NCBI GenBank assembly: GCA_947366105.1
Contig: CANAZK010000008.1
Span: 1 to 40,928 of the forward strand
Reading direction: 5' to 3'
Source: an uncultured Lachnospiraceae bacterium
GTDB taxonomy: Bacteria; Bacillota; Clostridia; Lachnospirales; Lachnospiraceae
Length of the DNA stretch: 40,928 nucleotides
Shown: positions 1 through 9,683 of the stretch, in pieces
How positions within the stretch are numbered: the stretch's first letter is position 1
How the letters are laid out: each line of letters starts with the position of its first letter
Position numbers and translations under genes: made by a program
The notes under the pieces: model-generated
Databases searched by the model: none
What the model saw: the letters and a program-made list of their open reading frames with translations, nothing else
Told to the model about the DNA's origin: nothing

Positions 1-2
1 AT

Positions 3-1283
3 CTAGTACAGTTTGTTTTGGGCTTTTTCGAGGTGTTTCTGAGTTACAGGCTGTGCGATCAACTCATTGTCGGAAGGAAATTATTCAGCGTCTATAAAAT
101 ATATACCTATATTTGCATTAGCTTCGTTGCAGCCTTGCTGGCAATTAACAGGAGTATCATATTCTTTTCAAATTCACTCTTTTTGTTGAATATTATTTTT
201 ATATGGCTTTCGATTGTAGTGTTACACAGGGAAAAATTATTTGAGGTATTACTAATTATCTTAAATTATTTTGTGATTATTTCATTGTTTGATTATCTGT
301 TTTTTCTTTTGATACTATTTTTTTACAGAGATGATTTGAGAGAATTTATTTACCAAGGCGTAAACGGGCAGAGCATTATTGTCTTTTCCATGACTAGAAT
401 GCTGACTTTTTTGCTTTTATGCAAATTTATATTGAAAGATAAGGTAAGGCAGCTCGAACATGGTAAATATATTTTGCTGCTCACAGGCATTTTAGGCTGT
501 ATCTGCCTTCGGAGATTTCAGATGGCAATAGTGGCTTTTCAGGCAGACAGAAGATTTTGGGACAGTATTTTTTTGACGGCGTTTCTGATTGCATTGGGCG
601 CGGTATTTGCAATATACAATAGAAATGTTCTGGAAAGGAATCAAAAACAGCTTATTACTATGAAAAATGATATGCTGGAATCAAATTATAATAACTTGAT
701 ACAGCTGCATAATAAAAACAGAATTTTATATCATGATTATAAAAATCATCTGTATATTTTAAGGCGGTATATGGAAGAACAGCAATATGGAAAAGCTATA
801 GATTATTTGGATGGAATTTTGGGCGACGTTCAGAAAAGAAATGATGTAATATGGCAGAATGAAGATATTGTCCAATTGGTTTTAAATCTTAAGAGTTTCG
901 AGGCGGAACAAAAGGGTATTGATTTTAAAATAGATATAGATGTCATTAGCTGGATGGCTTATGAGGAGAAGGATTTAGGCACCATATTTTTTAACCTGCT
1001 TGATAATGCAATTGAAGCATGCGAGCGCATGGAAAATATGGATAAGTGGATTAAAGTCAGCGTAAAGCTGCTGAATGAGATAACCGTTATTAAGATAGAA
1101 AACAGTGTTACCGGAATGGAGGGGATAGAACAAGGACGCTATATTTCCCAAAAAGAAAATAAAATCATTCATGGTATCGGAATGAAATCTGTGCGGCAAG
1201 CAGTTGAGAAATATAACGGTATAGTGAAGTGGGGACATGAACAGGATAGGTTTATTGTGAATGTTACTTTGTTTGAGGAATAA
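3..1283 (+). CDS. GHKL-family sensor histidine kinase (5'-truncated by window edge)
   Basis: Membrane sensor kinase of the AgrC/LytS-like GHKL class, expected to phosphorylate a LytTR-type response regulator; no such regulator is visible here, so it may lie upstream. The first ~215 residues form about six hydrophobic segments. They are followed by a dimerisation/phosphoacceptor helix with HDYKNHL, whose His is the likely phosphorylated residue, and a C-terminal ATPase with an N-box (FFNLLDNAIEAC) and a late GIGMKS glycine box. The ORF track begins at a TTG (18), but the frame stays open to the window start (codons from base 3) and no ribosome binding site precedes the TTG, so the true start is probably outside. 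The order of domains is as usual for the family. The signal is unknown; AgrC-like members often sense peptides, which is inference only. Confidence 0.88.
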   Translation, partial: LVQFVLGFFEVFLSYRLCDQLIVGRKLFSVYKIYTYICISFVAALLAINRSIIFFSNSLFLLNIIFIWLSIVVLHREKLFEVLLIILNYFVIISLFDYLFFLLILFFYRDDLREFIYQGVNGQSIIVFSMTRMLTFLLLCKFILKDKVRQLEHGKYILLLTGILGCICLRRFQMAIVAFQADRRFWDSIFLTAFLIALGAVFAIYNRNVLERNQKQLITMKNDMLESNYNNLIQLHNKNRILYHDYKNHLYILRRYMEEQQYGKAIDYLDGILGDVQKRNDVIWQNEDIVQLVLNLKSFEAEQKGIDFKIDIDVISWMAYEEKDLGTIFFNLLDNAIEACERMENMDKWIKVSVKLLNEITVIKIENSVTGMEGIEQGRYISQKENKIIHGIGMKSVRQAVEKYNGIVKWGHEQDRFIVNVTLFEE

Positions 1284-1409
1284 AAATATCAGACATTTAA
1301 CGGACATGATTGTGCATTTGATGTAAAATATAAGACAAATAGAAAAAAATGTGGTAATATTCTTGTAATAAATCATCAGTGATAAAATATTAGAAAGGAG
1401 ACATTAATT

Positions 1410-1727
1410 ATGAAGAAAAAATTAAGTAAGATTGCTGCAGTTGCATTAGCCGTTGTAATGTTATTTGGAATGAATTTGACACCGTTAAAGGCAGCTGAAG
1501 CAAGAGCACCTCTCTGTCCAAGATGTTCTGGTTCCATGATACCTGTAAAAACATATAGTTCTTGGACAGTTCCAAGGGAAGAACGTTGTACACACGGTTT
1601 TCCGTTTGGTAATGATAAAATTAAAACTAGAACAGTGTATACAACAATTACTTGCAGTAGTTGTAAACTGGCATATCCAACTACAACATCTACTGAAACA
1701 ATGAGGGAATGTTACGGGCACTATTAA
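1410..1727 (+). CDS. small secreted Cys/His-rich protein
   Basis: A 105-residue protein with a clear signal peptide (MKKKLSK, a hydrophobic core, then an AxA-like site near LKAAEA), preceded by a good AGAAAGGAG ribosome binding site. The mature part is about 75 residues and carries CPRC, a Cys-Thr-His, CSSC and a C-terminal CYGHY, that is two CxxC pairs each followed or preceded by a Cys/His pair. This could bind one or two metal ions or form disulfides outside the cell. No family is recognised. It lies 126 bases after the GHKL kinase and has its own terminator, so it may be a separately expressed extracellular peptide sensed or controlled by that kinase; this link rests on position only. Confidence 0.75.
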   Translation: MKKKLSKIAAVALAVVMLFGMNLTPLKAAEARAPLCPRCSGSMIPVKTYSSWTVPREERCTHGFPFGNDKIKTRTVYTTITCSSCKLAYPTTTSTETMRECYGHY

Positions 1728-1740
1728 AATGTTGAATAAC

Positions 1741-1774
1741 AAGCGGCTTCCTGTTAATTCAGGAACCGCTTTAT
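1741..1774 (+). terminator. hairpin terminator after the small secreted protein
   Basis: AAGCGG-C-TTCCTG pairs with CAGGAA-CCGCTT across a short TTAATT loop, giving a 12-pair stem with one bulge, followed by a short T-rich stretch. It separates the secreted peptide gene from the ABC operon. Confidence 0.75.
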
Positions 1775-1858
1775 TGCCATACTTGGGGCGAGAGAGAAAT
1801 GTAAGATTATTATGCCGATAAATGGTAAGAGTAAATATTGTGAAAGAGATGAGGGAGA

Positions 1859-3142
1859 ATGAAATCGGAATGTAAAAATATGACAGCGATTATTTGTATA
1901 TTTTGTTTGTTGGTGGGTATAACCGGCTGCAAAAGTTCGGACAAAGCAGATAGGGAATCTAAAAAAACGCTGACTGTAATTGCAGAGACAATGTTTCGGC
2001 GAACAGTAGAAGAAGCGGCGGATTATATGATGGAAAAGGATCCGGACATGGAGGTTAAGATACAGTTTCTTCCAGATAATCAAGAGAAGAGAGAAACGGA
2101 GATTCAGAAACTTCGTACACAAATTATGGCAGGAGATGGACCGGATGTATACTTGCTTGATAACTTGAGGGAGGATACGACAGTTTCCCAAACTCCTCTT
2201 TTTGAAAATCCCTATAAAACCATGCAGAGCGGGGCGCTTGCATCCTTAGAACGTTATATGGAAGAAGATACTTATTGGGAGAATGGAACATATAAGAAAG
2301 AATTTCTTACGGCGGGACAGTACGAAGGAAAACAGTACATGATTCCGCTGTCATGTTCTTATGAGGTGTTGATGTCAGAGACTGCGGATATAGAAAACTT
2401 AAGTGATAAAACATTGGGAGAGTGGCTTGAAGAGGCAAAACAGTCTGATAATGAGCGCCTGAAAGAAGTTATGCGTGGAAGAGATATGACGGCTGGGCGG
2501 TGGATTTATAATGCTGCAGATTATGAAAAGCAGGAAGTATTTTTCGATAAGCAGAAATGGAAAACATTTTACATATCATATCACATGTATCGGAAATCGG
2601 AATGGGAACAGTATATTGAGCCAAAAAAGGAAGGTGACGTTTTTGGCCGTTCAGATAGGGTTGATTTTATAGATGACAGTATAAAAGCAGTGGCGCTGAT
2701 TCCGGATTTGGAGGGTAGGCGGCAGGCTTGGGTGCAGGCATTTGGCGCTGTCGGAATGTCGTGTGAGGACAAGGAGAGTGCATATCAGTTTCTGATGCTT
2801 TTTTTGAATAATGAAATAGAGACGGAAAGAAGTAAACAAGGAAAAGATACATTTGTAAAAGGCTGCATTGATATGGAAATACCGGTGCAGGAAAGCGCTA
2901 TTGAAAGCAGATGGAAAGAAATAGGTATTTCAGACGAAAAGGTTCAAATAATATTAGAGTCATTTCGGGAAGTGGAAGGCGCTTATTTTACGACAAGTGT
3001 GGAACAATTTTTGACAAATTCGGTGGAAGAGGCTTCTTGGAGATGCGATGATCCCAATATAGATTTAACCCAATGGGAGGCGGAAGCTTCCGAATTTGCC
3101 GAGAAGGCATGGAATGATTATAATATGTTGGTATCAGAGTAG
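1859..3142 (+). CDS. extracellular solute-binding lipoprotein of an ABC importer (CUT1-like)
   Basis: Substrate-binding lipoprotein that captures a solute outside the membrane and hands it to the two permeases downstream. A short N-terminal signal ends in a lipobox (LVGITGC, Cys at about residue 24), after which a charged linker leads into a family 1 binding fold: TLTVIAETMF at the first strand, a GDGPDVYLLDN stretch, then the Y-x-G-K-QYMIPLS segment typical of sugar-binding proteins. At 427 residues it is of normal size. The start has a GAGGGAG sequence only a few bases upstream, closer than ideal; Met8 is an alternative but has no ribosome binding site. Sugar specificity cannot be read from the sequence; the CUT1 assignment rests on the permease pair. 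Confidence 0.85.
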   Translation: MKSECKNMTAIICIFCLLVGITGCKSSDKADRESKKTLTVIAETMFRRTVEEAADYMMEKDPDMEVKIQFLPDNQEKRETEIQKLRTQIMAGDGPDVYLLDNLREDTTVSQTPLFENPYKTMQSGALASLERYMEEDTYWENGTYKKEFLTAGQYEGKQYMIPLSCSYEVLMSETADIENLSDKTLGEWLEEAKQSDNERLKEVMRGRDMTAGRWIYNAADYEKQEVFFDKQKWKTFYISYHMYRKSEWEQYIEPKKEGDVFGRSDRVDFIDDSIKAVALIPDLEGRRQAWVQAFGAVGMSCEDKESAYQFLMLFLNNEIETERSKQGKDTFVKGCIDMEIPVQESAIESRWKEIGISDEKVQIILESFREVEGAYFTTSVEQFLTNSVEEASWRCDDPNIDLTQWEAEASEFAEKAWNDYNMLVSE

Positions 3143-3164
3143 AAGACTTGAGGGGGTGCGTACC

Positions 3165-4022
3165 ATGCGTAAGAAAAATAACGGTTTGCTTTTGGCGCTG
3201 CCGCAGCTGGCGGGGTTCCTTGTGTTTTATTTTGTACCTTTTTTGATTACCGTGTGGTATTCCGTTTCCTTTGGAATAGGGGAAAGGGAATTTGTAGGCT
3301 TGGATAATTATAAGGAACTGTTTCAAAACGAAATGTTTTTACTGGCAGTCAAAAATACAATTAAGTATATGTCAGTAACCGTACCGATTACTTTGGCTGC
3401 CGCGATGCTGTTAGCCGCGGCGCTGCAAAATACGGTGAAAGCAGTCCGGTTTTTCCAAATGTCCTTTTTGTACCCTATGATTCTTCCAATTGCGTCTGTT
3501 GTTCTCGGCGTGCAGTTTTTATGGGGCGCCGGCGGGGCATGGAATCGTTTGCTAAGAGCTGTAGGCGTAGAAGGGACGGACTGGCTTCAGACACCGGCGG
3601 CGTTTTGGGTATTGTGTGCGTTATACTTTTGGAGATTTGCAGGATATTATATTTTGATTTATTTGGCAAGGCTTCAGATGATACCGAAGGAATACTATGA
3701 ATATGCGGCTTTATTCGGTGCGAATGAGAAAGCACGGTTTCGATATATTACATTGCCCACATTGGTTCCTACGATTTTGTTCACACTCATTCTTTCCGTA
3801 ATGAATGCGTTCAAATGTTACCGGGAGGCTTTTTTACTGGGTGGCAGCCATCCTGATAACAGTATATATCTGCTGCAGCATTTTATGAACAATAATTTTC
3901 AAAACTTGAATTATCAGAAGATTTCTTCCGCGGCAGTCAGTATTGTTGCAGCGCTTCTTTTCGTAACAGGAGTTATTTGCGGACTGTATCTGCTCATGAA
4001 GAAAGGGGAAAAATATGGTTAG
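3165..4022 (+). CDS. ABC transporter permease, MalF/UgpA-type
   Basis: Integral membrane subunit of the importer, 285 residues with about six transmembrane helices. The cytoplasmic EAA loop that docks the ATPase is visible as EYYEYAALFGANEKARFRYITLP near residue 190. The ORF track begins at 3096, inside the preceding gene, but the Met at 3165 has an AGGGGG ribosome binding site at the right distance and starts a typical MRKKNNGLLLALPQLAGF end, so 3165 is chosen. It pairs with the next gene, with which it overlaps by 8 bases, as expected for the heterodimeric permease of a CUT1 system. Confidence 0.88.
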   Translation: MRKKNNGLLLALPQLAGFLVFYFVPFLITVWYSVSFGIGEREFVGLDNYKELFQNEMFLLAVKNTIKYMSVTVPITLAAAMLLAAALQNTVKAVRFFQMSFLYPMILPIASVVLGVQFLWGAGGAWNRLLRAVGVEGTDWLQTPAAFWVLCALYFWRFAGYYILIYLARLQMIPKEYYEYAALFGANEKARFRYITLPTLVPTILFTLILSVMNAFKCYREAFLLGGSHPDNSIYLLQHFMNNNFQNLNYQKISSAAVSIVAALLFVTGVICGLYLLMKKGEKYG

Positions 4023-4794
4023 AATTAAAAGGCAAAAGAGAGTGATATTCTTTCTTATACTGGCGGCGGTGCTTTTCTTTCCTGTGATTTATATGCTGAT
4101 ATGTTCCGTGTGGAAAGGGGTGGATGCAGGACTTTCCTTTATGAGTTATTATGATGTTTTTTTGGAAAGTCCGGGATATTTGGTAAAGTTTTGGCGGAGT
4201 CTTGGCATGTGTCTTTTAATTTCCGCAGGACAGACGGTGCTTGCATGTATGGCAGGAACGGCATTTGCAAAATACAGCTTTATCGGGAAAAAAATTTGGC
4301 TTGTTGTAATGGCGCTTTTCATGGTTCTTCCGATACAAGTTACACTACTTCCGAATTATATTCTTTTAGAAAAACTGGGCTTTTTAAATAGCTGGAAAGC
4401 GTTAATTATTCCGGGAATATTTTCTCCTTTTGGGACCGTATGGCTTACGTTTATTTTTCGGTCGCTGCCGAATGAATGGTTGGACGCGGCAAGGCTTGAC
4501 AGAGCCAATCAGCTTCAGATTATTCGTTATATCATTGTCCCGGCATCGAAACCTGCAATTGTGACTCTGTTTGTGCTCGTTTTTGTGGAAAGCTGGAACA
4601 TGGTGGAGCAGCCTGTCATATTTTTGGAGGAACAGCTTGATTATCCGCTTTCGGTATTTTTGGCGGGAGTTGCCCAAAACAGTATTGGCATACAGTCGGT
4701 ATGCGGACTTTTGTGTCTGCTCCCGGTGACGTTTTTCTTCCTATATTATCATACGGAACTGACGGACGGTTTGAGAGATACTTTATGGAGTTGA
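4015..4794 (+). CDS. ABC transporter permease, MalG/UgpE-type
   Basis: Second permease subunit, 259 residues and about six membrane helices, with the EAA-type loop WLDAARLDRANQLQIIRYIIVPASKPA near residue 160. The ATG lies inside the end of the first permease and follows AAAGGGG, so the two subunits are probably translated together. No ATP-binding subunit is encoded anywhere in the window; CUT1 importers in Firmicutes commonly share one MsmK-like ATPase encoded elsewhere, which is the likely explanation. The binding protein, both permeases and the membrane protein after them run in one direction with almost no gaps. Confidence 0.88.
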   Translation: MVRIKRQKRVIFFLILAAVLFFPVIYMLICSVWKGVDAGLSFMSYYDVFLESPGYLVKFWRSLGMCLLISAGQTVLACMAGTAFAKYSFIGKKIWLVVMALFMVLPIQVTLLPNYILLEKLGFLNSWKALIIPGIFSPFGTVWLTFIFRSLPNEWLDAARLDRANQLQIIRYIIVPASKPAIVTLFVLVFVESWNMVEQPVIFLEEQLDYPLSVFLAGVAQNSIGIQSVCGLLCLLPVTFFFLYYHTELTDGLRDTLWS

Positions 4795-4799
4795 TGCAT

Positions 4800-5591
4800 A
4801 TGGCGAAAAAGAGAGTTTGGACGGCAGGCTGTGCCGTATTGATTCTGCTTCTGACATGTACCGTTTTATCTATGCGTGTGGAAAAGATGATGCGGATTGA
4901 GGTAGAGACTGTGACGGCAGTGAAGGAGGAACAGGATTCGGAGTTGGCGAAGATTCCCATATCCTGCTATAATGAAGATAAAAGTTCTTTTTTCTATGCC
5001 CATGAAAGGAAAGGACTTTTCGGAGCAGAGCTTGTGGCGGTCAAAAAGGAAAGTTATCCTATAGATGAAGAGGAAGAAATGGCCTTGATCGTTTACACGG
5101 AGGGATTTGATTCCACAGGAATGAAACCGCTGAAAATCGTCAGTCAGTCTTCATGGCCTTTGGAGGAAGGGGATTTGCTTGTATTGAAAGAGGATCGTGA
5201 AGTAGACGTTGTAAAACAGATTCAGATTCTTGCATGTTTCACGGCGATTTTGCTGCCGGGTATTCTTCTGCTTGTAAGATGTGTGAAAAGGTTTAGCGAC
5301 TTACGTGACGGAAACTGGAAAGCGGGAATAGAAAGTTTTATTATTATAGGAATTTGGCTCGGCAGTATATTTTCTTTGACGGGAAAGCTTGATATTCCCA
5401 GGGAATACCTTCCCCCGGAATATATTTTAGATATAGGGTTTTATATCAATGAAATCCAAGAATTTAAGTTATTAGAGTACTATGGCAGAGAACTGCTTAT
5501 CTGTATAGTTTGCGTCGGATTTATATGGTTTGGAAGTATATTGGCGGTATTTTTTTGCTGTACTTATAGAAAATCCCGTAAAAGTAAATAG
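4800..5591 (+). CDS. unknown membrane protein co-encoded with the ABC importer
   Basis: A 263-residue protein not assigned to a family. It has one N-terminal membrane helix (AVLILLLTCTVL), an extracytoplasmic stretch of about 130 residues rich in acidic residues, then about three further helices (near 145-165, 180-200 and 230-252) and a short basic tail. The ORF track starts earlier inside the permease gene; the ATG at 4800 has GGAG nine bases upstream and immediately precedes MAKKRVW, a natural membrane-protein start. It follows the second permease directly, so it may be an accessory or assembly part of the transporter, or a sensor of the same substrate. The operon ends with a terminator after it. 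Confidence 0.65.
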   Translation: MAKKRVWTAGCAVLILLLTCTVLSMRVEKMMRIEVETVTAVKEEQDSELAKIPISCYNEDKSSFFYAHERKGLFGAELVAVKKESYPIDEEEEMALIVYTEGFDSTGMKPLKIVSQSSWPLEEGDLLVLKEDREVDVVKQIQILACFTAILLPGILLLVRCVKRFSDLRDGNWKAGIESFIIIGIWLGSIFSLTGKLDIPREYLPPEYILDIGFYINEIQEFKLLEYYGRELLICIVCVGFIWFGSILAVFFCCTYRKSRKSK

Positions 5592-5670
5592 AATATTTAT
5601 AATATAATCACTTCTTATACATGGCAGCTCGCATAGAGGAGTTTATTGCTTCGCAACCGCTCGCGCGCGG

Positions 5671-5697
5671 AGAATGTGCAATGCACATTCTTTTTTA
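5671..5697 (+). terminator. rho-independent terminator of the ABC operon
   Basis: AGAATGTGC and GCACATTCT form a perfect 9-bp stem with an AAT loop, followed directly by TTTTTT. The T-run is on the + strand only, so it serves the ABC operon and not the convergent acetyltransferase gene. Confidence 0.88.
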
Positions 5698-5706
5698 TAA
5701 AGCATG

Positions 5707-6231
5707 TTATATTTCATTGCCGAATGACAGTTCCTTATACAGAACATGCCTCATAAGTCCGCCGTATTTTCGGACGGTTGCGAGGATTTCAAATCCATTT
5801 TTTAATATAGTATTGAGACTTGCCGGGTTATCCGGCGAGACTGTGGCGAAAGCCTTTGTATAAACGGTGTTCTCAAGCATTTCTTCTCCGGCGCGGAGTA
5901 ATCTGCCCTGCAGTCCCTGTCCGCGGAATTCCGGGAATACTCCGGCAGAATCCATGTATACCACGTGTGATTTTTCTTCATCAGTAAGATTTAAGTAATC
6001 TCCAAGATGTTCAGGTTCGTTAATATCCGGAAAACGGAAGATAAAATATCCTGCCAGTCTGTCGTTTTCTTCCGCAAGCAATGCGAATCCGTGAACGTCG
6101 TCGATATAGCTTCGGATATCCTCGGCAATGTCAATGACATACATGGTCGGGTCCTCCATGTTTGAACGAATCACTTTCATAGAGTCGGCAAGACGTTCGG
6201 CGTCATGTATCTCAGCTTTTCTAAAAATCAT
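5707..6231 (-). CDS. GNAT-family N-acetyltransferase
   Basis: A 174-residue acetyl-CoA dependent acetyltransferase of unknown substrate. The fold is visible as an N-terminal FRKAEIHDAERLADSM strand-helix, the LAGYFIFRFP beta strand, a VYMDSAGVFPEFRGQGLQGRLL stretch whose R-G-Q-G-L-Q-G is the acetyl-CoA pyrophosphate loop, and TKAFATVSPDNPASLNTILKNGFEI, the usual Asn-Pro-Ala-Ser region near the C-terminus. The start has AAAGGAG upstream on the minus strand. It is a single gene on the opposite strand, convergent with the ABC operon and divergent from the protease gene. Acceptor candidates include small molecules or protein N-termini and cannot be told apart. Confidence 0.85.
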   Translation of the reverse strand: MIFRKAEIHDAERLADSMKVIRSNMEDPTMYVIDIAEDIRSYIDDVHGFALLAEENDRLAGYFIFRFPDINEPEHLGDYLNLTDEEKSHVVYMDSAGVFPEFRGQGLQGRLLRAGEEMLENTVYTKAFATVSPDNPASLNTILKNGFEILATVRKYGGLMRHVLYKELSFGNEI

Positions 6232-6358
6232 AATACCAGTTCTCCTTTTGTTTCAGATAAAAAATAGTTTACCAGTTTTCAGCGCAAAGCACAATGAAAT
6301 ACATGCATAAAATTCCTGAAATTCCAAATAATAAAATTAAAAAAGGCGGGAGAAATTT

Positions 6359-7036
6359 ATGAGTGATAAGACAGAACAGCAGAATGAGGAAATCAAGGAA
6401 ACGGGAAGTCTTGAGCTTACCCATAATAAAAATAAACACAATATCCAGCTGCTTACTATTATAGGGGAAATAGAAGGGCATGAGGCAGTCAGCGGAAATA
6501 CGAAAGCGACAAAATATGAACATCTTTTGCCGAAACTGGCAGAAGTAGAGGATAATGATGAAATTGAAGGACTGTTGGTACTGCTTAATACTCTTGGAGG
6601 TGACGTGGAGGCGGGACTTGCAATCGCCGAGATGATTGCGTCTTTAAGCAAGCCGAGTGTTTCGCTTGTATTGGGAGGAAGTCATTCTATCGGAGGACCG
6701 CTTGCGGTGTCGGCGGATTATTCGTTCATTGTGCCAAGCGGGACGATGGTTGTTCATCCGGTACGGTCAAGCGGAATGTTTATCGGGGTAATGCAGAGTT
6801 ATAAAAATATTGAAAAGACACAGAACAGAATTACGAAATTTATTTCGGATCATTCCAAAGTATCTCAGGAGCGCATAGAGCAGCTGATGCTGGATCCGAC
6901 GCAGCTTGTGAAGGACGTGGGAACTATGCTGGAAGGCGAGGAAGCAGTGAAAGAAGGATTGATTGACGAGGTGGGCGGCATGAAGGATGCACTTGGCAAG
7001 CTTCATGAGATGATTGAGCGCGGAGAAAAAAAGTGA
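6359..7036 (+). CDS. tepA: ClpP-like serine protease, TepA/YmfB type
   Basis: A 225-residue cytoplasmic protein of the translocation-enhancing TepA branch of the ClpP-crotonase superfamily. The core runs LLVLLNTLGGDVEAGLAIAEMI, then VLGGSHSIGGPLAVS, where the second Ser of GSHS is the expected nucleophile, and GTMVVHPVRSSG with the catalytic His; a long helical region follows. TepA-type genes sit next to FtsK/SpoIIIE genes in many Firmicutes, which agrees with the next gene here. A GGCGGGAG ribosome binding site precedes the ATG. The substrate is not known; the family name comes from a reported role in preprotein secretion in Bacillus. The gene symbol is by homology. Confidence 0.85.
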   Translation: MSDKTEQQNEEIKETGSLELTHNKNKHNIQLLTIIGEIEGHEAVSGNTKATKYEHLLPKLAEVEDNDEIEGLLVLLNTLGGDVEAGLAIAEMIASLSKPSVSLVLGGSHSIGGPLAVSADYSFIVPSGTMVVHPVRSSGMFIGVMQSYKNIEKTQNRITKFISDHSKVSQERIEQLMLDPTQLVKDVGTMLEGEEAVKEGLIDEVGGMKDALGKLHEMIERGEKK

Positions 7037-7064
7037 TGACATAAGCACCCTGTAATGCTATAAT
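7036..7064 (+). promoter_or_regulatory. predicted sigma-A promoter for the ftsK/spoIIIE gene
   Basis: ATGACA and TATAAT are separated by exactly 17 bases, with a TGC extension in front of the -10 box. The -35 box begins on the last base of the protease stop codon, so the translocase gene can be transcribed independently of tepA. Confidence 0.7.
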
Positions 7065-7098
7065 ATGATATGTATGCTTATAGCCGGGGAGGTATTTT

Positions 7099-9663
7099 AT
7101 GGCATCTAAGTCAAACAAAACGAAAAAAACTACAAAAAAAACAACACAGTCAGGAAAGTCAAAAAAGCAGAAAGCTGTGAAGGCATCGCAGAATAACTCA
7201 TTTGTAGGCGGAGAGATTATCATTCTGTCTTCATTTGCAGTGTGTGCATTGCTTTTAATCAGTAATTTTGGAGTCGGCGGATTTTTAGGAGGGCTTGTCT
7301 CTTCCTTTTTATTCGGAACATTCGGTCTGCCGGCATATATTATACCAATTATCATTTTTATAGGAATTGCCTTTGTAATATCTAACAAAAGCAATTCCGC
7401 CGCGTACATAAAAGTGGCCGCCGGGGCGGTATTAACGACAATGATCTGTACGTTTATTCAGCTTGCTTCCACATCCTATGACAAATCTTATGGGTATTGG
7501 GATTATTATAAAGCGTCCAGTACAGACAAAAGCGGCGGAGGAATTATAGGAGGCATATTCGTAAAACTTCTTTGTCCGGCAGTCGGAATCGCGGGTACAT
7601 TTGTGATTGTGATTGTGCTGATTATTATCTGCCTTGTGCTGATCACAGAGAAATCATTTCTTCATGGAGTTCAAAAAGGAAGCAAAAAAGCATATGAGGC
7701 GGCGCGTGAGGACGCGCAAAAACGAAGAGAGCATGCAATTGCGCGAAGAGAAGAGCGTGAACATAACAGGGAACTTAAGAGACGTGACAGACAGGTTTCG
7801 GGAGTGTCATTTGATACAACGCTTCCGAAGACTAAACCGGAGGTGAAAGAGATTACGGCTCTGGAGCCGGAGGCGTATGTGCCGGAGATACCGGATATGC
7901 CGCTTGTCAACGAACGGATGGAGATTCCGTTTGGCGGTACGGAGGAGTCTGCAGAACCGGAACATATTGCGTCTGAGGAAGCGTCCGGCGTGAAAGAACC
8001 GGATATGAAACCAATTCAGCCGGAACCGTTTGTTATCAATCGGGCAGCTGTTGAGGAAGAGGCGGAGGCGGCAGTGGAGAATGTCCCTGAGCCTGTTCCG
8101 GTAAAGAAGAAAACTGAAAAGGCGGATATTGCGTCGGAAGTAGCGGACGTGGAGGCGGTGATTGAAGAAGAGAGCCGGAAACAGAAACCGGTTTATCAGT
8201 TTCCGCCGATGAGTCTTTTGAAAAAAGGCAAGAAAAGCGGAGGTGATTCTGACAGTTATCTGCGTGAAACTGCCATGAAGCTTCAGCAGACTCTTAAAAA
8301 TTTCGGAGTGAATGTAACGGTAACCAATGTAAGCTGCGGACCGTCTGTTACACGTTTTGAACTTCAGCCGGAGCAGGGTGTGAAGGTAAGTAAAATTGTG
8401 GGGCTGACAGACGATATCAAGTTGAATCTTGCTGCTACGGATATCCGAATTGAGGCTCCTATACCGGGAAAAGCGGCAGTTGGAATCGAGGTTCCGAACA
8501 AAGAAAATGTGGCGGTCATGCTGAGAGATCTGCTTGAGGCGGAGGAATTCAAGAAGCATCCGTCCAATATTGCATTTGCGGCGGGACGGGATATAGCCGG
8601 CAAGGTGGTTGTAGCGGATATAAAGAAGATGCCTCATGTATTAATTGCGGGCTCCACAGGTTCCGGTAAGTCAGTCTGTATCAATACGCTTATTATGAGT
8701 ATTTTATATAAAGCCAATCCGGACGACGTGAAATTGATCATGGTAGACCCGAAGGTGGTGGAGCTGAGCGTATATAATGGCATTCCGCATCTTATGATTC
8801 CGGTTGTGACCGATCCGAAGAAGGCATCGGGAGCGCTTAACTGGGCGGTGGTGGAGATGGAGAAACGTTATCAATTGTTTGCGGAATATAATGTCCGGGA
8901 TTTGAATGGATATAATGAAAAAGTGGAGCAGATTAAAGACATTGAAGACGAGACTAAACCGCAGAAGATGCCGCAGATTGTCATTATTGTGGACGAGCTT
9001 GCGGATCTGATGATGGTCGCTCCGGGAGAGGTTGAGACAGCAATCTGCCGTCTCGCCCAGCTTGCAAGGGCGGCGGGAATTCATCTTGTTCTTGCAACAC
9101 AGAGACCTTCCGTGAATGTCATTACTGGTCTCATTAAAGCCAATATGCCGTCGCGAATTGCTTTTTCTGTTTCTTCAGGTGTGGATTCGCGTACAATTAT
9201 AGATATGAATGGTGCAGAGAAGCTTCTTGGAAAGGGCGATATGCTCTTTTATCCGTCAGGTTATCAAAAACCGGTGCGTGTTCAGGGCTCTTTTGTATCA
9301 GACAAAGAAGTACAGTCAGTCGTAGAGTTTCTTGTAAACAATAACGGCAACGCGTCATATGACGAAGAGATTACGAATCATGTGAACAGCGCGGCTTCCA
9401 ACGTTGCCAGCGCAGCCCAAGGGGCGTCAGGAGGGGATGAAAGGGACATGTATTTTGCAGATGCAGGTCGCTTCATTATAGAAAAAGATAAGGCATCCAT
9501 AGGTATGCTGCAAAGAGTATTTAAAATAGGTTTTAACCGGGCGGCCCGCATCATGGACCAGCTTGCAGAAGCAGGGGTTGTCGGTGAAGAGGAAGGAACG
9601 AAGCCAAGAAAGGTACTGATGTCTATGGAAGAATTTGAACAGTACATAGAAGAGTACATCTAA
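7099..9663 (+). CDS. ftsK: DNA translocase FtsK/SpoIIIE
   Basis: Hexameric ATP-driven DNA pump at the division or sporulation septum, 854 residues. Four membrane helices lie between about residues 30 and 180, preceded by a Lys/Thr/Ser-rich tail (TKKTTKKTT). A basic and then acidic, Pro/Glu-rich linker covers about 200-375. The motor follows, with GSTGSGKS as Walker A near residue 520, [13 protein letters not shown] as Walker B and [23 protein letters not shown]. The gamma winged helix at the C-terminus ([30 protein letters not shown]) reads the orientation sequences. An AGCCGGGGAGG ribosome binding site precedes the ATG. Whether it acts at division or during sporulation cannot be decided from sequence alone. 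Confidence 0.96.
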   Translation: MASKSNKTKKTTKKTTQSGKSKKQKAVKASQNNSFVGGEIIILSSFAVCALLLISNFGVGGFLGGLVSSFLFGTFGLPAYIIPIIIFIGIAFVISNKSNSAAYIKVAAGAVLTTMICTFIQLASTSYDKSYGYWDYYKASSTDKSGGGIIGGIFVKLLCPAVGIAGTFVIVIVLIIICLVLITEKSFLHGVQKGSKKAYEAAREDAQKRREHAIARREEREHNRELKRRDRQVSGVSFDTTLPKTKPEVKEITALEPEAYVPEIPDMPLVNERMEIPFGGTEESAEPEHIASEEASGVKEPDMKPIQPEPFVINRAAVEEEAEAAVENVPEPVPVKKKTEKADIASEVADVEAVIEEESRKQKPVYQFPPMSLLKKGKKSGGDSDSYLRETAMKLQQTLKNFGVNVTVTNVSCGPSVTRFELQPEQGVKVSKIVGLTDDIKLNLAATDIRIEAPIPGKAAVGIEVPNKENVAVMLRDLLEAEEFKKHPSNIAFAAGRDIAGKVVVADIKKMPHVLIAGSTGSGKSVCINTLIMSILYKANPDDVKLIMVDPKVVELSVYNGIPHLMIPVVTDPKKASGALNWAVVEMEKRYQLFAEYNVRDLNGYNEKVEQIKDIEDETKPQKMPQIVIIVDELADLMMVAPGEVETAICRLAQLARAAGIHLVLATQRPSVNVITGLIKANMPSRIAFSVSSGVDSRTIIDMNGAEKLLGKGDMLFYPSGYQKPVRVQGSFVSDKEVQSVVEFLVNNNGNASYDEEITNHVNSAASNVASAAQGASGGDERDMYFADAGRFIIEKDKASIGMLQRVFKIGFNRAARIMDQLAEAGVVGEEEGTKPRKVLMSMEEFEQYIEEYI

Positions 9664-9683
9664 AACAAAGGAGGATTACTACT

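Noticed and set aside
5621-5863. 80-residue + strand ORF before the acetyltransferase
   Set aside because: It crosses the ABC terminator hairpin and the end of the minus-strand acetyltransferase; no ribosome binding site.
7807-8637. 276-residue minus-strand ORF
   Set aside because: It lies fully inside ftsK on the opposite strand, is rich in Arg, His and Phe, and has no ribosome binding site; a shadow of the translocase gene.
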